64,000 nt of DNA from Alphaproteobacteria bacterium (lineage in GTDB: Bacteria > Pseudomonadota > Alphaproteobacteria > Rhizobiales > Devosiaceae): positions 62,001-126,000 of the forward strand of contig JAHJWO010000013.1 in the NCBI GenBank assembly GCA_018828145.1. The letters are read 5' to 3'. The notes below the pieces were generated by a model. That model made no database searches. It had not been told where the DNA came from and saw nothing but the letters and a program-made list of their open reading frames with translations. Positions within the stretch are counted from its first letter, which is position 1. Each line of letters opens with the position of its first letter. A program made the position numbers and the translations under genes. Positions 49,107 through 56,655 of this stretch are shown here, piece by piece.

Positions 49107-49131
49107 AACGCCTAGAAAACATGGGGGTTCC
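49107..49131 (-). promoter_or_regulatory. EcfG-type promoter of the DUF883-holin operon
   Basis: Minus strand GGAAC (49131-49127), 16 bases, CGTT (49110-49107). Perfect match, 29 bases before the start codon of the DUF883 gene. Confidence 0.88.
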
Positions 49132-49150
49132 CTAATCCCTGCAAGAAGAC

Positions 49151-49180
49151 ACCCCAATACGCGATCAGGCGTATTGGGGT
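49151..49180 (-). terminator. Strong hairpin after the DUF3309 gene
   Basis: Perfect 12-bp stem ACCCCAATACGC/GCGTATTGGGGT with a 6-base loop. On the minus strand it is followed by GTCTTCTTG. It separates the DUF3309 transcript from the next EcfG promoter. Confidence 0.75.
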
Positions 49181-49280
49181 GACAGGGGGCGGGCGAAAGG
49201 GGGGCGACTTTCAACCCGCGGGCGCTTCTCATGATGTGAGAACCAGGGGACTGGTTGCGCCCTTTTTGGTTACTGGATGG

Positions 49281-49439
49281 CTAGATGCGTCCCATCAATA
49301 CGAGGATGAGAACGACGACAAGCACGACACCCAGGATGCCGGAGGGGAAGTAGCCGAAGCCGCGCGAGTAACCCCAATTGGGCAGCGCGCCGATCAGCAG
49401 CAGAATAAGGATGATGATGAGAATTGTACCCAAGCCCAT
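49281..49439 (-). CDS. DUF3309 small membrane protein
   Basis: 52 residues, read directly from the minus strand (start ATG 49439, stop TAG 49283-49281). It begins MGLGTILIIILILLLIGALP, has NWGYSRGFGYFPSGILGV in the middle and ends LILVLMGRI. Two membrane helices surround the WGYSRGFGYFPSG loop that defines DUF3309. A ribosome site AAGGAG lies before the start. Family function is unknown, but such genes are common in alphaproteobacterial stress regulons. It lies 39 bp after a 54-residue gene that has an EcfG promoter, so both may share it. Confidence 0.9.
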   Translation of the reverse strand: MGLGTILIIILILLLIGALPNWGYSRGFGYFPSGILGVVLVVVLILVLMGRI

Positions 49440-49478
49440 GGTAGCTCTCCTTGTTGTTCTTGTGACGCTTAGTGGCCG

Positions 49479-49643
49479 CTAAAGCACGGCAACCAGGAGA
49501 CCGGCGGCGGTAGCCAGGATGAACAGGGCAGGGGTGAGAGCCTTGAACACGTCGCCATAATGGGTCTGCCCATCATAACCTTCAGTCCACACCGCTGCGG
49601 TGGGGCCCTTGTTCGCCAGCGCCTTGATCTGCATGTTCGTCAT
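49479..49643 (-). CDS. Small C-tail-anchored protein, unknown
   Basis: 54 residues from ATG 49643 (GGAG upstream); ATG 49634 is possible. A polar N-terminal half (MTNMQIKALANKGPTAAVWT) is followed by a single membrane helix at the very C-terminus (ALFILATAAGLLVAVL). I recognise no family. A perfect EcfG promoter 45 bases upstream makes it a real, stress-regulated gene. Confidence 0.78.
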   Translation of the reverse strand: MTNMQIKALANKGPTAAVWTEGYDGQTHYGDVFKALTPALFILATAAGLLVAVL

Positions 49644-49687
49644 GACGGTCTCCGCTTGGTCCGGCGCTATAGTGCGCGTGACCAAGA

Positions 49688-49712
49688 AACGGGCACCAAT
49701 CAACTTGGTTCC
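49688..49712 (-). promoter_or_regulatory. EcfG-type promoter of the 54-residue gene and probably DUF3309
   Basis: Minus strand GGAAC (49712-49708), 16 bases, CGTT (49691-49688). Perfect match. Confidence 0.88.
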
Positions 49713-49741
49713 CTTGTCGTCATTGATTCAGTTTGAAGATG

Positions 49742-50620
49742 TTATTCGACGCGCAGCACATCCACCGACTGCGTGGTCTCGTGCGAGCCGTGCGTCCTGA
49801 GCACACCGACGATCGGCGAGATATCGGCATAGTCGCGGCCATGGCCGATGGAGATGTGGTCGGGTCCGGCAATCATGGCATTGGTGGGGTCGAACTCGAC
49901 CCAGCCGACATGCTGGCCGCACCAGGCGCGCACCCATGCATGCATAGCATCGGCACCTTCGAGGCGGGGCTTGCCCTTGGGCGGGTTGGTGCGGAGGAAG
50001 CCGGAGACATAACCGGCGGGAATGCCTATGCCGCGCAGCCCTGCGATCATGACATGCGCGAAGTCCTGACAGACCCCCTTGCGCAGCGCGAAGGCTTCGG
50101 CGGGCTTGGTCTCGACGTCGGTGGCCTTGGGGTCGTAGGCGAAGTCGCGATGGATCGCCATGCAAAGGGCGGTTGCCGCCGCCATGACGGAGGGTGCATC
50201 GGCCGCGACAGCCTCGACATATTCGGTGATGGCAGGGACAAGCGGAACGCGGGGCGAGGCGGCGAGAAAGTGGTGCGGGCTATCGGGCTCGACCGACCAG
50301 TAGCGGGCAATCTCAAGTCGTAGCCCCTCGCGCGTCGGCGAAAGATCGGCCGGCGGGTGCAGATCCTCCATCTGGACGCGCGCCGTCAGGCGAATGGCCA
50401 GGTGATCATGGGGGGTGAGATAGGTGAGCGTGGTGACCGAATTGCCGAAGAAATCGGTGAAGGTGCTCTCCCGCTGCGGGCGGGGTTCGAAGGAGAGCCC
50501 GGCCGCGACGACGCGCTGCACACCGGGAATGGTGATGGGGGCGACGCGGATGAGGTGACGGCCGCCATGGACGGTGGCGTCATAGTCGTAGTGCAGTTCC
50601 AGGCGGACATCGTAGAGCAT
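49742..50620 (-). CDS. Bacterial transglutaminase-like protein
   Basis: 292 residues from ATG 50620. An N-terminal beta-rich domain (residues 1-110) is followed by the transglutaminase-like cysteine-protease core. The catalytic triad is Cys184 (KGVCQDFAHVM), His227 (DAMHAWV) and Asp244 (EFDPTN). No signal peptide, so cytosolic. Last gene of the DUF2126/ATP-grasp/alpha-E cluster; no Shine-Dalgarno is visible, and a tandem duplication lies across the junction to the upstream gene. Such enzymes are predicted to cleave or transfer peptide bonds; the substrate is unknown. Confidence 0.92.
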   Translation of the reverse strand: MLYDVRLELHYDYDATVHGGRHLIRVAPITIPGVQRVVAAGLSFEPRPQRESTFTDFFGNSVTTLTYLTPHDHLAIRLTARVQMEDLHPPADLSPTREGLRLEIARYWSVEPDSPHHFLAASPRVPLVPAITEYVEAVAADAPSVMAAATALCMAIHRDFAYDPKATDVETKPAEAFALRKGVCQDFAHVMIAGLRGIGIPAGYVSGFLRTNPPKGKPRLEGADAMHAWVRAWCGQHVGWVEFDPTNAMIAGPDHISIGHGRDYADISPIVGVLRTHGSHETTQSVDVLRVE

Positions 50621-50662
50621 CACGTCACACGAAATAGTAGAGCATCACGTCACACGAAATAG
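50613..50662. repeat. Exact 25-bp tandem duplication at a gene junction
   Basis: The 25 bases at 50613-50637 are repeated without change at 50638-50662 (each contains GCATCACGTCACACGAAAT). The unit spans the end of the ATP-grasp/alpha-E gene and the start of the transglutaminase gene. It duplicates a stop codon and a start codon, creating a six-codon reading frame (MLYYFV) on the minus strand at 50645-50625. Confidence 0.95.
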
Positions 50663-53061
50663 GCTGCGGCCACGAGGCCGGCCAGCACGCCGATATCGGC
50701 CGCCAGCTTGTCGAGACGTTGCGGGGTCATGTCCGCGGGTTCGGCGATGCGCAGCTCGGTTTCGATCTCGAGCGCGGCCTTGGCTGCGGGCGAGAGCTGG
50801 CCATCGTCAATGCCGCCTGGCAGCATTTCTATCTGGGCGCGCAGCTCGCTGAGCTGGAAGATGACCGAACGCGGGTTGAGGGGATCGAGCGCCAGCAGGT
50901 CGATGGCGCTCTGGGTGCCGGCGCTGACCGAATAGCGCCGGCGATGCGACATGACGCTGTCGCCGATTTCGAGCAGCATTTCGAGCGAGCCATCGGGCGC
51001 GGTCTTGCTGGTGAGCCAGCTCAGGATGCGGGCAATCTGGATGGCGCGCTCGAGGCGGCGGCCCAATTCGAGAAAGCGCCAGCCGGCGAAGCGATACATG
51101 TTCTCGTGCACGAGGCCGGAAAAGCCGGCCAGCTTGCGCAGGAGCACGGTCATGGCGCGGGTGGCGTCATCGCCCGGCCCGATTCGCTCGGCAAAGCGCT
51201 GCGCGGTCTTCTGCAGGTCGTTGAGCGCCAGCCAGCCATCGGGCGAGAAGCGGTCGCGGATCTGGCCGGCGCTGTGCACGGCGCTGTCGATCGAAGCCAG
51301 CAAGCCCTGCGGCATGGCCTCGGAAGCGTCGACATCGATAGTGTCGAGGAAAGCGGCGCAGTGGGTCAGGATCGGCAGATCCGCCTTGCTGAGTTCGGCC
51401 AGCCGCGCATTGTAGGCGCGCAGGATGCGCACGGTGGCTTCGCAGCGCTCGGCATAGCGGCCCAGCCAGATCAGATTGTCAGCGGCACGGCTTGGCAGGC
51501 TGCCGGGCGAATTGCGGACCAGCTTCTGGCCGTCGCGCGGCAGGAGAGAGACGCGCTCCACCGGCTTGGAGGACAGCACCCAGACGTCGGCCGCCTGGCC
51601 GCCGCGCTGCATGGCAATGGCGCTGGTGTCGAGGGTGGACGCGACGCGGGCGAAGCCGCCGGGCATGATGGTCCAGCCTTCGGCGGTGCGGGCGGCATAG
51701 ACGCGCAGGGTGATCGGGCGCGGTTCCAGCTTGCCGTTGACATAAACCGGTGCGGTAGAGAGCTGCACGGGCTCCTGGCCGACATAGTCGGCGCCATTGG
51801 CCCGGATGCGCTCGAGCAGCGCTGCCTTCTGGTCGGGTGGAACAGTGGAGCCCAGCGCGGTGCCGCGCAGGTCGTCAAAGGGCAGGGTGGTGGCGAAGGC
51901 CGGGCCGATCAGCAGGTTGTCGAAATTGGCGAGGACGTGGCGTTGTTCCCGGGGCTGACCGCACCACCAGGTGGCGATTTCGGGAAGCAGCAGGTCGGCG
52001 CCCAGGAGCTTCTGGGCAAGGCGCGGCATGAAGGCGGCCAGCGCGCGGGTTTCGAGCAGGCCGGTGCCCAGCGCATTGATCATCGAAATGGAGCCGTGGC
52101 GCAAGGCGTCGACCATGCCCGGCGTGCCTATGCGGCTGTCATAGCGCAGTTCGAGCGGATCGACGAAGGAGGCATCCATGCGGCGCCAGAGAACGCTGAT
52201 CGGCTTGGGCCCGGCGACGGTGCGTACCATGACCTTGCCGTCCTCGACGATGAGGTCTTCGCCTTCAAGCAGCATCAGGCCGAGATAGCGGGCGATATAG
52301 GCGTGTTCGAAATAGGTTTCGTTCAGCTGGCCGGGGGTGAGGATGCCGACACGGCCACCATCCCGCTTGGCATCGGCAAACAGCGTATCGCGGAAACTGC
52401 GGAAGAAGCCGGCGAGGCGCTGGACATTCATGTCTGCGAAGACATCGGACAGGGCGCGGGTGGTGGCGACGCGGTTTTCCAGCGCGAAGCCGGCGCCGGA
52501 GGGGGCCTGTGCCCGGTCGCCCAGCACCCACCAGGCGCCATCGGGGCCCCGACCCAGCTCGAAGGCGCAAAAGTGGAGATAGTTGCCGCTGACCGGCTTG
52601 ACGCCCACCAGCGGGCGCAGGAACTCCCCGTTGCGCGCGACCAGCTCTGGCGGCAAGAAGCCCTGCTGCACCAGGGTGTTGTCGCCATAAATATCGGCGA
52701 TGACGGTTTCGAGCAGTTCGGCGCGCTGGATAAGGCCGGCGCTGATGCGCGACCAGTCGGCTTCGCCGATTAGCAGGGGCACATGGGCCAGGGGCCAGTC
52801 GCGCTCCTTGCCTTCGGCGCCGTCATACTTGCGGTAGAATACCCCGGCATCCCGCAGATACTGGTCGGCCCGCTCGAAGCGGGCCGCCAACTCGTTGGGA
52901 CCGAGCCTGTCGAAGGCGGACATCAGCTGCGACCAGCCGGGACGGATATTGCCGTCCGCATCGATCATCTCGTCGGGAATGCCCGGCTGCAACCGATAGT
53001 CGGCAATAATGCTGGGTCCGGCCGGTGGCTTGCCCTTTGACTTCTGATTCCGCATTTCCAT
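50650..53061 (-). CDS. Circularly permuted ATP-grasp type 2 / alpha-E fusion protein
   Basis: 803 residues. The first 470 or so form the circularly permuted ATP-grasp domain: FYRKYDGAEGKERDWPLAHV, RVGILTPGQLNETYFEHAYI, YDSRIGTPGMVDALRHGSIS and MINALGTGLLET. From about 490 an all-helical alpha-E domain follows (SRAADNLIWLGRYAERCEAT, FRFAGWRFLELGRRLERA-like segment near 660). In many bacteria the two are separate neighbouring genes; here they are fused. ATP-grasp members of this type are predicted amide-bond-forming ligases. It starts 3 bp after the DUF2126 gene. Confidence 0.93.
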   Translation of the reverse strand: MEMRNQKSKGKPPAGPSIIADYRLQPGIPDEMIDADGNIRPGWSQLMSAFDRLGPNELAARFERADQYLRDAGVFYRKYDGAEGKERDWPLAHVPLLIGEADWSRISAGLIQRAELLETVIADIYGDNTLVQQGFLPPELVARNGEFLRPLVGVKPVSGNYLHFCAFELGRGPDGAWWVLGDRAQAPSGAGFALENRVATTRALSDVFADMNVQRLAGFFRSFRDTLFADAKRDGGRVGILTPGQLNETYFEHAYIARYLGLMLLEGEDLIVEDGKVMVRTVAGPKPISVLWRRMDASFVDPLELRYDSRIGTPGMVDALRHGSISMINALGTGLLETRALAAFMPRLAQKLLGADLLLPEIATWWCGQPREQRHVLANFDNLLIGPAFATTLPFDDLRGTALGSTVPPDQKAALLERIRANGADYVGQEPVQLSTAPVYVNGKLEPRPITLRVYAARTAEGWTIMPGGFARVASTLDTSAIAMQRGGQAADVWVLSSKPVERVSLLPRDGQKLVRNSPGSLPSRAADNLIWLGRYAERCEATVRILRAYNARLAELSKADLPILTHCAAFLDTIDVDASEAMPQGLLASIDSAVHSAGQIRDRFSPDGWLALNDLQKTAQRFAERIGPGDDATRAMTVLLRKLAGFSGLVHENMYRFAGWRFLELGRRLERAIQIARILSWLTSKTAPDGSLEMLLEIGDSVMSHRRRYSVSAGTQSAIDLLALDPLNPRSVIFQLSELRAQIEMLPGGIDDGQLSPAAKAALEIETELRIAEPADMTPQRLDKLAADIGVLAGLVAAAYFV

Positions 53062-53064
53062 GCG

Positions 53065-56000
53065 CTACCAGAAGCGTGGGGGGCGGCGCAGGTCAAGCGT
53101 CAGCGGGAATTCGTCCGCAGGCTTTTCCTCGCGCAGGACGTAGCCACCCGCCGTGTAGTTTTGAGGCACGAAGCGGGCGAGGCGGCGGGCCTCGGCTTCG
53201 TTGCCGTTGACCGGGAAGGTATCGTAGCTGCGGCCGCCGGGATGAGCGACGTGATAGACGCAGCCGCCGACCGGGCGCTGGGTCCAGCGATCGTAGATAT
53301 CGAAGACCAGCGGGGTGTTGACCGGCAGGGTCGGGTGCAGGCCCGAGGCGGGTTGCCATGCCTTGTAGCGCACGCCGGCGACAGAAATTCCCTTGGTTTC
53401 AGTTGCCCTTAGGGGCACAGGACGCTGGTTGCAGGTGACGGCGTAGCGGTCGGGATTGATGCCTTCGAGCTTGACCTGCAGGCGCTCCACCGAGGAGTCG
53501 ACGAAGCGGACGGTGCCGCCGATGGCGCCCTGTTCACCCATGACATGCCAGGGCTCAAGCGCCTGACGCAGCTCAAGTTTCATGCCCTCGTATTCGACTT
53601 CGCCGCAGAAGGGGAAACGGAATTCGAGCTGGGCCTTGAACCAGGCGGGGTCGAGCTTGAAGCCGTGGCGTTCGAGATCGGCGAGGATATCGAGGAAGTC
53701 CTGCCACACAAAAGCCGGCAGCATGAACCGATCATGAAGGGTGGTCCCCCAGCGCATGAAGGGGCCATCAAGCGGGTCGGTCCAGAAGCGGGCGATGAGG
53801 GCGCGGATCAGCACCTGCTGGGCCAGCGACATGCGCGCATTGGGCGGCATTTCAAAGCCGCGGAACTCGACGAGGCCGAGGCGGCCGGTGGGGCCATCGG
53901 GGGAATAGAGCTTGTCGATGCAGATTTCGGAGCGGTGGGTGTTGCCGGTGACGTCGACGAGCAGGTTGCGGAACAGGCGATCGACCAGCCAGGGCAGCGG
54001 TGCGGGCTCGAGCGAGGCCGGATGGGGCACCTGCGCCATGGCGATTTCGAGTTCGTAGAGGCTGTCGTGGCGCGCTTCGTCGAAGCGCGGCGCCTGGCTG
54101 GTAGGGCCGATGAACAGGCCCGAGAACAGGTAGCTCATGGCCGGATGGCGCTGCCAATGCAGGACCAGCGACTTGAGCAGGTCGGGGCGGCGCAGGAAGG
54201 GGCTGTCATGCGGGGTGGCGCCGCCGACAACGACATGGTTGCCGCCGCCGGTACCGGTATGACGACCGTCGATCATGAACTTGTCGGCGCCGAGGCGCGA
54301 CTGGCGTGCCTCTTCGTAGATGGCGGTGGTGGTTGCCACGCAATCATCCCAGCTCGAGGCGGGATGGATGTTGACCTCGATGACGCCCGGATCTGGCGCG
54401 ACGCGGATCACGTTGAGACGCGGATCGTGCGGGGGTGCATAGCCTTCGAGGTGGACCGGCTGGCCAACCACTTTGGCCGCGGCCTCGGCGGCTGCGATGA
54501 GCTCGAGATAGTCCTCGAGCTTTTCGACCGGCGGCAGGAAGACGCAGAGGCGGTGGTCGCGGATCTCGGCGGTGACGGCGGTGCGGACCTCGCCCTCGAT
54601 TTCGCTGATTTCCTGCTCGACGCGGTCCTGCTGTTCTGTGGCGGCGGTAAAGTCGGCGGTGACCTGGGCGCGCGGATCGGCCTCAAGGCCGGTCTTCTGG
54701 CGGGCCAGCAGCTCGACCGGATCGGGCAGGGCGCCGCGGGGTGCGCCGGGATCCTGAGCCACGACATGGGGATATTCGGTGGGCTTGAGATGCTTGAGCG
54801 AACTCAGCGGCAGGCGATAGCCTGCCGGGCTGTCGCCGGGGGCGAGGAAGAGCTTGCCGCGGCGCGTCTTCCACTTTTCGGTGAGCCAGGGGCTGGAGGC
54901 GGCGGCGTTCCAGCGTTGCACTGGCAGCACGTAGCCGGTGGGGGTGGTCAGGCCGCGTTCGAACACCTTGGCGATGCGCGAGCGAGCCTCGGGATCAGCC
55001 AGTTCGGAATTGGCGGGATCGACATTGGCCGGGAGGTTGGCTTCCTTGAGCAGCCACTCGCCCGGGTCCTCATAGGCCTCGTCGATGGTTTCGCCGGTGA
55101 GACCCAGATTGTGCGAGAAAACCTCAAGAAATCTGCGCGCATCGGCATGGGTTGCTGAGGTCTTGACGCCTTCGCGGGCGATGAGGCTTTCATCGGTCCA
55201 GACCGGCTTGCCATCGAGGCGCCAGTAAAGCGAGAAGGTCCAGCGCGGCAGGGTTTCGCCCGGATACCACTTGCCCTGGCCGTAATGCAGCATGCCATTT
55301 GGGGCAAAGCGGCTGCGCAGGCGGCGGATCAGGTCATCGGCCAGGGTGCGCTTGGTGGGTCCGACAGCGCCGGTATTCCACTCGTCGGCCTCGAAATCAT
55401 CAATGGAAACAAAGGTTGGCTCGCCGCCCATGGTGAGGCGGACATCATTCTCGACCAGCACCTTGTCGACCTGCTTGCCGAGCGCATCGAGCTCGTCCCA
55501 GCTCTCGTCGGAAAAGGGCTTGGTGATGCGCGGATGCTCGGCAACGCGGGTCACGCGCATGTCGAAGGCGAAATCGACCTCGGCATAGGAGGCAAAGCCG
55601 GAGATCGGCGCGGCATTGCGATAATGCGGCGTGGCCGCCAGCGGCACGTGGCTTTCGCCCGTCAGCAGGCCCGAAGTGGGGTCGAGCCCCACCCAGCCGG
55701 CGCCGGGCAGATAGACCTCGCACCAGGCGTGCAGGTCGGTGAAATCATGATCGGTGCCAGCCGGCCCGTCGAGCGAGACCAGGTCGGGCTTGAGCTGTAT
55801 CAGGTAGCCGGAGACGAAACGGGCGGCGAAGCCGAGATTGCGCAGGGTCTGGACGAGCAGCCAGCTGGAATCGCGGCAACTGCCCCTGGCATTGCCCAAC
55901 GTTTCCTCGGGCGTCCAGACGCCGGTTTCCATGCGCACGATATAGGCGATGTGCTGCTGGATGGAGGCATTGATGGCGCTGACGAAGTTCACCGTATTCA

Positions 56001-56415
56001 TCGGCGTCTTGTCGATGCCGTCGAGGAATTTCTGCAGCAGGGGACCCACGGGCTCGGGCTGCATATAGATGGAGAGATCGGCGCGGACATCTTCGGGATA
56101 TTCGAAGGGCCAGATCTCGGCGCTCTCCTCCACGAAGAAGTCGAAAGGATTGTAGACCGTCATGTCGGCAACGAGGTCGACTTCGATCTTGAGCTCGGTG
56201 ACCGGCTCGGGAAAGACGAAGCGCGTCAGGAAATTGCCATAGGGGTCCTGCTGCACATTGACGAAGTGCAGCGCGGGCGAAACCTTGAGCGAATAGCTCA
56301 GCACCTTGGTCTTGGAATGCGGCGCCGGTTGCAGCCGGATAATCTGGGGCTGCAGATAGACCGGGCGATCGTACTTATAGTGCGTCAGATGATAGACAGC
56401 GGCTTTGATCGACAT
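53065..56415 (-). CDS. Transglutaminase-DUF2126 large protein
   Basis: 1116 residues. N-terminal transglutaminase domain (1-280) with Cys180 (ARGSCRDSSWLL), His229 (DLHAWCEVY) and Asp245 (GLDPTSG). A long DUF2126 region fills the rest, with GGEPTFVSIDD, YGQGKWYPGETLPRW, DGRHTGTGGGNHVVVG, HPSLSYLFSGLFIGPTSQ-like segments and EFRGFEMPPN. Many of these blocks resemble the glutamine-synthetase/amidoligase-like part predicted for the family. No signal peptide. First gene of the three-gene cluster. Catalytic residues are intact; the biological product is unknown. Confidence 0.92.
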   Translation of the reverse strand: MSIKAAVYHLTHYKYDRPVYLQPQIIRLQPAPHSKTKVLSYSLKVSPALHFVNVQQDPYGNFLTRFVFPEPVTELKIEVDLVADMTVYNPFDFFVEESAEIWPFEYPEDVRADLSIYMQPEPVGPLLQKFLDGIDKTPMNTVNFVSAINASIQQHIAYIVRMETGVWTPEETLGNARGSCRDSSWLLVQTLRNLGFAARFVSGYLIQLKPDLVSLDGPAGTDHDFTDLHAWCEVYLPGAGWVGLDPTSGLLTGESHVPLAATPHYRNAAPISGFASYAEVDFAFDMRVTRVAEHPRITKPFSDESWDELDALGKQVDKVLVENDVRLTMGGEPTFVSIDDFEADEWNTGAVGPTKRTLADDLIRRLRSRFAPNGMLHYGQGKWYPGETLPRWTFSLYWRLDGKPVWTDESLIAREGVKTSATHADARRFLEVFSHNLGLTGETIDEAYEDPGEWLLKEANLPANVDPANSELADPEARSRIAKVFERGLTTPTGYVLPVQRWNAAASSPWLTEKWKTRRGKLFLAPGDSPAGYRLPLSSLKHLKPTEYPHVVAQDPGAPRGALPDPVELLARQKTGLEADPRAQVTADFTAATEQQDRVEQEISEIEGEVRTAVTAEIRDHRLCVFLPPVEKLEDYLELIAAAEAAAKVVGQPVHLEGYAPPHDPRLNVIRVAPDPGVIEVNIHPASSWDDCVATTTAIYEEARQSRLGADKFMIDGRHTGTGGGNHVVVGGATPHDSPFLRRPDLLKSLVLHWQRHPAMSYLFSGLFIGPTSQAPRFDEARHDSLYELEIAMAQVPHPASLEPAPLPWLVDRLFRNLLVDVTGNTHRSEICIDKLYSPDGPTGRLGLVEFRGFEMPPNARMSLAQQVLIRALIARFWTDPLDGPFMRWGTTLHDRFMLPAFVWQDFLDILADLERHGFKLDPAWFKAQLEFRFPFCGEVEYEGMKLELRQALEPWHVMGEQGAIGGTVRFVDSSVERLQVKLEGINPDRYAVTCNQRPVPLRATETKGISVAGVRYKAWQPASGLHPTLPVNTPLVFDIYDRWTQRPVGGCVYHVAHPGGRSYDTFPVNGNEAEARRLARFVPQNYTAGGYVLREEKPADEFPLTLDLRRPPRFW

Positions 56416-56570
56416 GCGTTCCAGTCGCTCGCTTCAGACCACAAAATTCGGCTTCCCGGAAAAGAGCTTACCGGTGTTTGTCGGCCGGGGATAGGCGAAT
56501 GGTGGATAGGGTGGGTTGCAAAGGCGTATCTCCCACTGCGTGGGATGCGAGTGCTCCGAAATTCGGGCTA

Positions 56571-56616
56571 GACACCCCCCCTTGATCCCTCCCCGCAAAG
56601 GGAGGGTGTCGACTGC
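56571..56616. repeat. Intergenic inverted repeat, family B, copy 2 (short)
   Basis: GACACCCCCCC...CCCTTGATCCCTCCC then GGGAGGGTGTC, a hairpin of about 11 bp outer stem. The block CCCTTGATCCCTCCC and GGGAGGGTGTCGACTG are shared with 22873-22911. It lies in the 240-bp gap 56416-56655 between the FGGY kinase and DUF2126 genes, in which I see nothing else clear. Confidence 0.7.
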
Positions 56617-56655
56617 ACTATCGCAGACGAATGAACCGGGGAGACGTGAAGTGAC

